Shown here piece by piece: positions 16,887 through 23,565 of a stretch of DNA of 23,565 nucleotides; within the stretch, counting starts at the first letter, position 1; each line of letters starts with the position of its first letter. Origin of the DNA: CAYRGQ01 sp964444885. GTDB taxonomy: Bacteria > Bacteroidota > Bacteroidia > Sphingobacteriales > Sphingobacteriaceae. The DNA is taken from NCBI GenBank assembly GCA_964444885.1, contig CAYUIZ010000040.1, positions 1 to 23,565 on the forward strand, read 5' to 3'. The notes beneath the pieces were generated by a model that was not told the origin of the DNA, did not search any database, and saw only the letters and a program-made list of their open reading frames with translations. Both the position numbers and the translations under genes were made by a program.

Positions 16887-17798
16887 TTATGACATTATCT
16901 TTCTTAACACCGCCTTCACCAGCGTTCCTGATTTCAGTCGGACAGCTATTTCTTTTAACAATTCTTTATTGGAGACTTCGGCTAAAGGTCTAGCAATATT
17001 TCCCATCCTTTCACTTCGCACATCATAGAGTTCAGAATCAGTCGGGACGATCACAGTGGCTTGGGTTTCGTCTCCTATCTCGCGCTTCTCACTAGCTACA
17101 ATCATTCGCCTGTTTAACCTGGTAACATGGTCTAACCGAGGTCGTACTAGGATTTCTATTTTCCGGAAATACCTTGCAAACCAACTAACTAAGACATCCA
17201 TTTGTGGCGTTAGTTGATAATTAAACGTATCATCATGTTCTCTATGAGTCCATACTGTCCCCAACAATGTTGTTCCACGATCTCTGGGGAGTATCTGGGA
17301 AAAATCATATAATCCTTTAGGATATTCGATATCAACGACATCCACGATATCAAGAATATCAATCATACATTTTCCTTCTTTAGCTGTCCATTCCGCCAGC
17401 CGTTCAACGTATAATTCAACATCTTCCATAGTGCGCAAATAACAATACGGTTGCCCCGTAGAAGTCACTAAATCAAACTTCCCTTCTAATTCAGTGTTTT
17501 TCTCTATCATGCTTTGCTGATAAAACGTGGCTTGGGGGTTTGCTGATCGTGCTTTTTCTAGCATAGCGGCAGACCTATCTAACCCAGCACGATTAACATG
17601 CGGGAATCTACTCAAAAGATGTCCAGTCCCACACCCTACGTCTAACCAGTTGTCGCTTGGGCACAGTAAATCTTTGACAGCCCGAATGTAAAAGTCGGAG
17701 ACGGCAACCCAATCATACTTTTCCTTCCACCAGCTATTGTATATAGAGGCATACTCTTCACCATACAAATGGTCACCAAATTGAACTTGCTTTTTCAT
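16887..17798 (-). CDS. Class I SAM-dependent methyltransferase
   Basis: This is 303 residues from ATG 17798. A longer frame reaches 17921, but its added stretch is translated from a palindromic repeat and looks non-coding. The SAM-binding motif I is WLDVGCGTGHL (51-61), followed by an acidic strand end GLDRS. The motif IV region is FDLVTSTGQPYCYL. The C-terminal part after about residue 180 is unlike small-molecule enzymes I recognise and probably sets substrate choice. The gene stands 41 bp before the UbiA-like gene and probably shares its transcript, so methylation of a sugar or of the lipid carrier product is inferred. Confidence 0.8.
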   Translation of the reverse strand: MKKQVQFGDHLYGEEYASIYNSWWKEKYDWVAVSDFYIRAVKDLLCPSDNWLDVGCGTGHLLSRFPHVNRAGLDRSAAMLEKARSANPQATFYQQSMIEKNTELEGKFDLVTSTGQPYCYLRTMEDVELYVERLAEWTAKEGKCMIDILDIVDVVDIEYPKGLYDFSQILPRDRGTTLLGTVWTHREHDDTFNYQLTPQMDVLVSWFARYFRKIEILVRPRLDHVTRLNRRMIVASEKREIGDETQATVIVPTDSELYDVRSERMGNIARPLAEVSNKELLKEIAVRLKSGTLVKAVLRKIMS

Positions 17799-17829
17799 AT
17801 ATGTTTGTATTTGTTTTTTTAACAGCCAT

Positions 17830-17850
17830 ACCTGCCTACCGCAGGCAGGT
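17830..17850. repeat. Palindromic element
   Basis: ACCTGCCT-ACCGC-AGGCAGGT is a perfect 8-bp inverted repeat with a 5-base loop, in the gap upstream of the methyltransferase gene. The form resembles short palindromic repeats scattered in Bacteroidota genomes. Only one copy is seen in this window. On the minus strand it has no T run directly after it, so I do not call it a terminator. Confidence 0.5.
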
Positions 17851-18057
17851 GCCCCCCAGTTATACTCTTTCGTATTTGTGTGGCCAGTCGTGGGTATTTC
17901 ATAACACTTTAATTTATTCAATTAGTTACTCTTACATTTTTCTCTAAATTAATGTAACATCACGCCAGTATAGGGTGATCCGCGAAATAAAAGCCTCGTG
18001 AATATATGTGTGTTCTTTTTGCGCCCAAATTAAAAGACGATAAAATCAAAAAGCATC

Positions 18058-19071
18058 TCATGTTTCTGTTCTATTATTTGGTGTGCTGTTAATTAACAAC
18101 TTTTTCAGTGCTGTCCAACGATAATAAATAGCGAAATGGAAAATATTGACAATTTCCTTACATGCTTGAAATGGCATTTCACGAAAAGACCTCCGGGCAA
18201 AATCCCAAGACATACGCAAGTTCCCTTTTTTGGTGACAGCTAATTTTGCTAATTCCATCGTGTCCCTGACATAATTCTTCCTCAGTACATTCATTTCGTC
18301 AGTTGTCAAAAAAGCTCGGTACATGTTCATAAGCTCCATATCGTCCCCCACAAGTGCTTCCAATATATCCTCCCTTGATCGCCCATCGAATATATTTTGC
18401 TCGTGTACGTGTTTGTACCACAATTTCTCCATGGTAAAAGCCGCCTTACATCCGTTATTTTTAAAGATGATATCGAGGAATAGCCCCCAATCGTCACCGA
18501 TTCTCAACTTTTTGTTCCATCCACCAATCATCGATGATTTTCTCATGACTGCGGCGGATGAAGGAGTTGGGCTTACAGACAAATACAAACGCCTCAGCTC
18601 TTTTTCGGGCAAAACAATCCATGAGTCTACTGATTGTTCATCGGTATAGGGCTTGATATGAGGGCTAATGAAGGAATTTTTGGATAAAAAATCTTCCAGT
18701 TCACCATTTCGATGTTCCTGATTCCAATTGGCAAAGACAAAATCCAACTGGTATTGCTCCATGGCGTTCACGCATTTTTCCAGAAACAACGGCTCCCAAT
18801 AATCATCTGAATCCAGCGAAGCGACAAGCTCGCCCTTGGCATAAGCCAATCCTTTGCTCCGTGCCGCCGCCTGTCCAGCATTTTCCTGATAGCGATATTC
18901 AATGCCGGGTCGATGGCGGAGCAATTCGCCCGTACCGTCGCTTGAACCATCATCGATTACGATCAACTGGATATTCGTATACACCTGCCGTTCGACACTC
19001 TCAATAGCAGTGATTACCTTATCAGCGCGGTTATACGTCGGAATGATGACGGAAACTAATGGCTGTTTCAT
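18058..19071 (-). CDS. GT2 glycosyltransferase
   Basis: This 337-residue GT-A enzyme has SVIIPTYNRADKV (7-19), VIDDGSSDGT (38-47), AGQAAARSKGL (65-75), DSDD (87-90), and GDDWGL in the acceptor region. It is closely paralogous to the gene at 14742-15737, sharing motif positions through residue 100 without gaps. The copies differ more in the C-terminal third, so they may use different acceptors or sugars. A gap of 141 bp separates it from the GT4 gene upstream and 259 bp from the methyltransferase downstream, so the right-hand cluster may contain more than one transcript. Confidence 0.88.
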   Translation of the reverse strand: MKQPLVSVIIPTYNRADKVITAIESVERQVYTNIQLIVIDDGSSDGTGELLRHRPGIEYRYQENAGQAAARSKGLAYAKGELVASLDSDDYWEPLFLEKCVNAMEQYQLDFVFANWNQEHRNGELEDFLSKNSFISPHIKPYTDEQSVDSWIVLPEKELRRLYLSVSPTPSSAAVMRKSSMIGGWNKKLRIGDDWGLFLDIIFKNNGCKAAFTMEKLWYKHVHEQNIFDGRSREDILEALVGDDMELMNMYRAFLTTDEMNVLRKNYVRDTMELAKLAVTKKGNLRMSWDFARRSFREMPFQACKEIVNIFHFAIYYRWTALKKLLINSTPNNRTET

Positions 19072-19097
19072 ATCAGCTTGGTAATTTTAAAATCAAG

Positions 19098-19223
19098 TTA
19101 TATCGTCGATTCCAATCGCGGAGGGCAACATGCTTTCAGCCCATACAAGCCGAACAGCTTCAAAACAACACCTATGCTGAAATGAGTTGCCGCCACTACG
19201 TAAACAAGTTGCCTATTGTTCAT
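19098..19223 (-). CDS. Candidate small ORF (41 residues), uncertain
   Basis: A frame begins at ATG 19223, overlapping the 3' end of the GT4 gene by 11 bp, and ends with TAA at 19098-19100. It encodes a hydrophobic middle (LVYVVAATHFSIGVV, LKLFGLYGLK) and a CCPP tail. It fills most of a gap of 141 bp but has no known relative. It could be a real coupled small gene, a remnant of a lost gene, or chance. Confidence 0.25.
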   Translation of the reverse strand: MNNRQLVYVVAATHFSIGVVLKLFGLYGLKACCPPRLESTI

Positions 19224-20436
19224 CTATATGGCTTTCCAATAAATCTGCAAATATACGCTCCGGCAATTCGGGAATCCTTTTCCGAATCGAAACAGCAGCT
19301 CGCTCCCCCATATCCTTCCATCGTTCCCGCTGCTGCCACGCCCGCTCCAATGTCTCTTCAAAAGGCACATCGCTCGCATACCCGACGAATCCCGTAACGC
19401 CTTCCTCCAAAAACTCTTTGTTGCCCCCCACATCGGTGGTAATAACCGGTCGACCAGCCATCATAGCCTCAACAATAACCAAAGGCAACCCTTCTGTACG
19501 GGATGGCAAAACAAGTGCATGGCTATGCTTCCAGACTTCATAAATATCACTCACCTGACCAACAAGCGAAACATTGGTCGCCCCAAGCAACTTGACCAAA
19601 TCCTTCAGTGTTCGTTCATCAGGACCTGACCCGATAATGGAAACCTTCACGGGCCTGTTCTTCCATTTTTCTTGGCTCAGTGCCCTGATCAAGAGGTCTT
19701 GACCTTTTTCCAGGATGAACAATCTGCCAATACAACACAACTGGAAAACATCTTTGGTATCAGGATAGGGGATATGCTGTGTCGGCTTTACGGGATTAAA
19801 GATTACCTTGCTGTCAGGCAGGCGAATACCAAATTGTTCCTCGGTAAGTCGTTTGTTATGCTCGGACACGAAATAACATCCGGCAGCATGAGCCCAAACC
19901 TCGCGCATACCTTCTCGGTAATCACTGGGAGGCCAATAGAAATCGACGGCTTTATGCGACACGATCACATAAGGGATATTACTTTCCAGACAAGCCTGCG
20001 CATAGATCATCCCGTCAAAATTCCCTCCTTGTGAAACCAACACCAATTTCGTATCGTAAGCCTTCAAGTGTTTAATAAAGGTACTTTTGTTGAACGTCAT
20101 CACCTCTGCTTGCCGGTCGAACTTAAATTTGTCTATCGGACGAGGCCTCGTTTTTATGCCAAATAGTTTTTTTACTTTATTTATTACCTTTTTGTAAAGT
20201 CGCTCGATCAATGGTTTGCTAGGGAAGGAATGCGTGGTCAAGAATTCAACCCCTTGCTGGATTAAACTAGCCGTCTTGGGGTGCCAGTTTTCTATATAAC
20301 TCCTACAAGCGACCACATGGTATCCCCTTTCCTGCAAATACGGGACGGTTTTGGACCATAACTCTTCGCTCCCACCCCATTCATGGATGGATGAAGCGAT
20401 AAAAATCGTCTTTTTCTTGTTGCCCTCGGGTTTCAT
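19213..20436 (-). CDS. GT4-family glycosyltransferase
   Basis: This 407-residue GT-B enzyme starts with IFIASSIHEWGGSEELWS (11-28), an N-domain pattern with the GG loop. It has FNPVKPTQHIPYP (213-225) and the C-domain start CCIGRLFILEKGQDLL (234-249). The donor-binding segment RTEGLPLVIVEAMMAGRPV (313-331) contains the E-x7-E pair (Glu315, Glu323). It is a cytosolic retaining-type transferase by family. It is a tandem paralogue of the gene at 20516-21700: the GxxKEFLEEGVTGF and LERAWQQRERW blocks coincide. It is separated from that copy by 79 bp. The donor is unknown. Confidence 0.9.
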   Translation of the reverse strand: MKPEGNKKKTIFIASSIHEWGGSEELWSKTVPYLQERGYHVVACRSYIENWHPKTASLIQQGVEFLTTHSFPSKPLIERLYKKVINKVKKLFGIKTRPRPIDKFKFDRQAEVMTFNKSTFIKHLKAYDTKLVLVSQGGNFDGMIYAQACLESNIPYVIVSHKAVDFYWPPSDYREGMREVWAHAAGCYFVSEHNKRLTEEQFGIRLPDSKVIFNPVKPTQHIPYPDTKDVFQLCCIGRLFILEKGQDLLIRALSQEKWKNRPVKVSIIGSGPDERTLKDLVKLLGATNVSLVGQVSDIYEVWKHSHALVLPSRTEGLPLVIVEAMMAGRPVITTDVGGNKEFLEEGVTGFVGYASDVPFEETLERAWQQRERWKDMGERAAVSIRKRIPELPERIFADLLESHIDEQ

Positions 20437-20515
20437 TTAGTTCTCATTATATTTTCCAAGCACCCTACTGGCATTCCTCAAATTTAGAATTGAGATCGGT
20501 AAACATATAGCAGCA

Positions 20516-21700
20516 CTATTCATGTATGTGTTTTTCCAATAAGTCCGCAAAAATCCGTTCGGGGGATTCCGGAACGATTTTCCGGATCGAGACAGCGGCC
20601 TCATCTCCCATCTCCCTCCATCTTTCCCGCTGTTGCCAAGCCCGTTCTAGCGTCTCCCCGAAAGACACATCGCTGGCATGGCCAATAAAGCCCGTCACAC
20701 CCTCTTCCAAAAATTCCTTATTACCACCCACATCAGTCGTAATAATGGGCCTACCCGCCATCATGGCCTCGACGATGACCAGCGGCAAACCTTCTGTCCT
20801 GGATGGCATGACCAGTGCATGAGCATCTTGCCATATCCGATATACATCACTAACTTCTCCGCAAAACGAAACGTTTGAAACTCCTAGCAACTCGGCCAAC
20901 TCTTTCAGCACCGCTTCATCAGGCCCAGTACCGATGATCGAAACCTTTACCGGCCTGCGCTTCCACTTTTCCTGGCTGAGCGTCCTGATCAGAATATCCT
21001 GTCCTTTTTCGATAATAAATAGCCTACCGATGCAACATAGGTGGAAAACACCAGTGGTTGCAGGATAAGGGATATGTTGGGTCGGCTTAACCGGATTGAA
21101 AACTACTTGGCTATCAGGCAAACGAAGCCCAAATTGTTCTTCGGTAAGCCGCTTGTTGTGCTGGGAAACAAAGTAGCATTGACGCGCGTTTTCCAACACC
21201 GTACGCATCCCCACTCGGTGATCGTTGGGAGGCCAATAGAAATCGATTGCTTTGTGCGAAACGATCACGTAAGGAATATCATTTTCCATGCAGGCATGGG
21301 CATAACCTAAGCCTTCGAAGTTTATTCCCTGTGAAACCAAAACCAGCTTGACAGGATAATTTCTTAAGTATTTCGCAAAGGTTACGACCTCGTCCGACCG
21401 ACCAAAACCATACTTATCTACGGTGCGCCCGCTACCTAATAGCTGTTTCACCTTACGAAGCACTTTTCGGTAAGCACGAACTACCAACGGTCTTTTCGGG
21501 TATGTGGCCAAAAAGGTAACACCCTGCCGGATATGTTCCGCTATTTTGGGATGGTCTTCATCAATATGATGCTTACACACCACGACCTGATACCCCCTGT
21601 CTTGCAAGAATGGGACCGTCCTAGACCAGAGGTCTTCACAGCCCCCCCAAGGCATGAGGAGTGCCGAAACAATTACGATCGTATCACTGTGTGTACGCAT
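20516..21700 (-). CDS. GT4-family glycosyltransferase
   Basis: This is 394 residues from ATG 21700; a TTG-initiated extension of six codons to 21718 is possible but less likely. The N-domain reads TIVIVSALLMPWGGCEDLWS. The rest follows its tandem copy (19213-20436) closely: CCIGRLFIIEKGQDIL, SRTEGLPLVIVEAMMAGRP (E-x7-E), and GNKEFLEEGVTGFIG. Differences cluster in the N-terminal acceptor-side domain, which fits a change of acceptor with donor kept. A G7 run (21642-21648) encodes the Trp-Gly-Gly loop. It begins 38 bp after the ABC exporter stop. Confidence 0.88.
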   Translation of the reverse strand: MRTHSDTIVIVSALLMPWGGCEDLWSRTVPFLQDRGYQVVVCKHHIDEDHPKIAEHIRQGVTFLATYPKRPLVVRAYRKVLRKVKQLLGSGRTVDKYGFGRSDEVVTFAKYLRNYPVKLVLVSQGINFEGLGYAHACMENDIPYVIVSHKAIDFYWPPNDHRVGMRTVLENARQCYFVSQHNKRLTEEQFGLRLPDSQVVFNPVKPTQHIPYPATTGVFHLCCIGRLFIIEKGQDILIRTLSQEKWKRRPVKVSIIGTGPDEAVLKELAELLGVSNVSFCGEVSDVYRIWQDAHALVMPSRTEGLPLVIVEAMMAGRPIITTDVGGNKEFLEEGVTGFIGHASDVSFGETLERAWQQRERWREMGDEAAVSIRKIVPESPERIFADLLEKHIHE

Positions 21701-21738
21701 AGTTTGGTTTTGGTTCAAGAGCCTGAGCAGATACGACT

Positions 21739-23565
21739 TTAAGACTCCATACTTTCCTGTAACAAATCCATTTTGAACAAGTCAGCGTATGCGCCACTTG
21801 TCCGGCTGAGCAAACCTGGTAAACCTTCCTGGATTATCGCCCCTTCCGATAAGACATAAACGTAATCGGCATGCTTCACTGTAGAATACCGATGACTAAT
21901 GACAAGCCCCCCCCTGTCTCCCAAATTTGCCTTGAGCGTATCAATCAAGCGGTGTTCGGATTGAGCGTCTAAAGCACTGGTTGCTTCATCAAATACAAAG
22001 AATTGCGCTGGACTATAAAAAGCGCGGGCGGTGGCCAGCTTCTGCCATTGCCCCATGCTAACTTCATGCCCGCCCTCGAAGATACGCCCCATCATGGTTT
22101 GATAACCCTGCTCGAAATCATTTATATATTCATGAGCACCTGCTTGTCGGGCAGCACGTATTATATCTTCCTCACGGTGCTCGAGTCGTTCGATATCGCC
22201 TAAGAATATGTTTTCTGACGCGCTGACGTTGTATTTGCAGAAATCCTGAAATACTACACCAATTTGCTTGCGGTACTCGGCAATGGAAAAATCGCGAATA
22301 TCAATGCCGTCGATTCGGATGGCTCCTTCTGATGGGTCATACAATCTGGCCAGCAATTTAATGAAAGTAGATTTGCCAGAGCCGTTTAAACCGACTAACG
22401 CTATAATTTTTCGTTTCGGTACGACTAAACTAACGTTGCGAAGCACCAAGCGGTTGTCGTGTGGATATCCGAAACTAAGGTTATCGACGAATAAACAAGT
22501 TTCATCAGAAGCCGGAATGGGCTGTGGCATTTCTGGGCTCTTCAGCTGGCTTTTCAAATCGAACAGCTCAAATATATATTTAACATACAAACTGTTAGAA
22601 TAAACAGCGGTTATTCCCCCAATCATCGCATGCAGAAAACTAAATACCATCGGGAATATTACGAGAAAAATGCCGATATCGCCAGTCGAGACCCGACCTT
22701 CAAGCACGCCTATGATTATAAAATAGATACATGAAAAAAAACCTAAGCTTGCAATTGCATTAAACACCGATTCGGCGATGGTACGCTGCCTACTAATTCT
22801 CAGGCGCTCACCGACTAGGCGGGTACGGATAACAAAATATTTGTTCTTGAAATACTCCCCCAGGTTATAGCTCCGAATTTCACGTGCGAAGATTTCCGAA
22901 GTGATTAGCTGTCCAAAATAGTCAGCTTGTCGCTCCATCGGCGTATTTTTTATTCGAAGCGCATTATGTTTTTCCGAGAAATAAATCCGTACCCAAAACA
23001 TCGGCAAAACGAAAAGTATTAACATCGGCAACAAACGCCAATCGATTGCAACGATGATAGCGGCGGCGGCGACCGTCTTGAGCGTTGCGCTCATAATACT
23101 GATAACACCCATTAATACCGCGTTAGGCCGACCTCCACCGGCCTCTTTAGCCAACTTGAGGGTGTTGAAGTATTCTGGATTCTCGTAGAAGGCCATATCC
23201 AAATCTACCGTGTGCCGGTGAATCATATTGTCTATTTTTTCCGACACAATGGCTCCTTGTACTTCCGAGGTCAGGTCACAGAGGGAACCCATGACGGAAT
23301 GCGCCACCATCGCCCCACCAGCAATCAGCACTTGTTTGATGATGAGCTGTTGGTAGGCGATGGAATCGGGTTCAAAACCAGAAACGAGATCAATCAAGTC
23401 CTTTAGCGCGGTTAATGAAAGATACAGTAAACCCGTGGATATCATGATCATGATAATTACCAAGATGGTCCTCCGAGGTTCTATCTTCCAAACCAGCTTC
23501 AGGGTACGGAATAATTTCAGATCGGAAATCCGACCAAAGTAATAACCTGCTTTTTCTTTGACCTT
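21739..23565 (-). CDS. ABC exporter (fused permease and ATPase), 5' end missing
   Basis: The visible 608 residues run open to the window edge, so the start lies outside; the TTG at 23463 is merely internal. The membrane domain comes first, with about five or six hydrophobic segments (from about residue 33). The ATPase domain has Walker A GLNGSGKST (392-400), Q-loop VFQD, signature VSMGQ (502-506, varying from LSGGQ) followed by WQK, Walker B FFVFDE (522-527), and H-loop SHR (557-559). It would work as a homodimer or heterodimer exporting a lipid-linked glycan, peptide or other substrate. The family is sure, but the substrate is not. A G8 run (21907-21914) encodes Arg-Gly-Gly. It leads the right-hand cluster in this window. 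Confidence 0.9.
   Translation of the reverse strand, partial: KVKEKAGYYFGRISDLKLFRTLKLVWKIEPRRTILVIIMIMISTGLLYLSLTALKDLIDLVSGFEPDSIAYQQLIIKQVLIAGGAMVAHSVMGSLCDLTSEVQGAIVSEKIDNMIHRHTVDLDMAFYENPEYFNTLKLAKEAGGGRPNAVLMGVISIMSATLKTVAAAAIIVAIDWRLLPMLILFVLPMFWVRIYFSEKHNALRIKNTPMERQADYFGQLITSEIFAREIRSYNLGEYFKNKYFVIRTRLVGERLRISRQRTIAESVFNAIASLGFFSCIYFIIIGVLEGRVSTGDIGIFLVIFPMVFSFLHAMIGGITAVYSNSLYVKYIFELFDLKSQLKSPEMPQPIPASDETCLFVDNLSFGYPHDNRLVLRNVSLVVPKRKIIALVGLNGSGKSTFIKLLARLYDPSEGAIRIDGIDIRDFSIAEYRKQIGVVFQDFCKYNVSASENIFLGDIERLEHREEDIIRAARQAGAHEYINDFEQGYQTMMGRIFEGGHEVSMGQWQKLATARAFYSPAQFFVFDEATSALDAQSEHRLIDTLKANLGDRGGLVISHRYSTVKHADYVYVLSEGAIIQEGLPGLLSRTSGAYADLFKMDLLQESMES

Noticed and set aside
17799..17921. 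N-terminal extension of the methyltransferase
   Set aside because: The added 41 residues are translated through a palindromic repeat and look unlike coding sequence; ATG 17798 starts at a normal N-terminus.
17922..18057. TAATTTG-like promoter for the methyltransferase
   Set aside because: The box deviates from TAnnTTTG in length and the TTTG upstream stands too close, so it was not called.
23461..23463. TTG as start of the ABC exporter
   Set aside because: The frame remains open for 34 further codons to the window edge, with a sequence typical of exporter N-termini, so the true start is outside.

Overview
The window looks like one end of a large exopolysaccharide or surface-glycan locus from a member of the Bacteroidota, perhaps Sphingobacteriaceae-like. 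The grounds are indirect: protein character, a lipoprotein signal (Leu-Ser-Cys), Ala-Gln signal-peptide ends, two TAnnTTTG-like promoter boxes, and few Shine-Dalgarno sequences. No rRNA, tRNA, CRISPR array, insertion sequence or regulator gene was found.

Region 1 (minus strand, 12645 down to 45) reads as one tightly packed operon. In transcription order it holds a half-length TolC-like outer-membrane protein, a Wzc/Wzz-like copolymerase with a degenerate kinase domain, a Wzy-type polymerase, a newly noticed 41-residue membrane protein, and a TuaH-like glycosyltransferase. Then come a membrane GT2 glycosyltransferase, an orphan gluconate-2-dehydrogenase subunit-3-like protein, a Wzx flippase, a polysaccharide pyruvyl transferase, a second TuaH-like glycosyltransferase and a nitroreductase-family protein. 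Several junctions overlap by 4 or 8 bp. This is a Wzx/Wzy-dependent pathway. No priming phosphoglycosyltransferase and no Wza-type outer-membrane exporter is visible.

Region 2 (12667-14741) has a divergent intergenic stretch and the only plus-strand gene. That gene encodes a lipoprotein with a clan GH-A-like glycoside hydrolase domain, plausibly acting on the polysaccharide made by the locus.

Region 3 (minus strand, 23565 down to 14742) begins with an ABC exporter cut by the window edge. Two tandem paralogous GT4 glycosyltransferases follow, then a GT2, a SAM methyltransferase, a UbiA-family prenyltransferase and a second GT2 paralogous to the first. The UbiA/methyltransferase pair lies between the two GT2 copies.

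Recurring themes are three pairs of paralogous glycosyltransferases, long G tracts inside core assembly genes, and very small ORFs in short gaps. The most unusual items are the 41-residue membrane protein, the orphan subunit-3 protein, the UbiA enzyme in a glycan locus, and the G9 tract in the polymerase gene.
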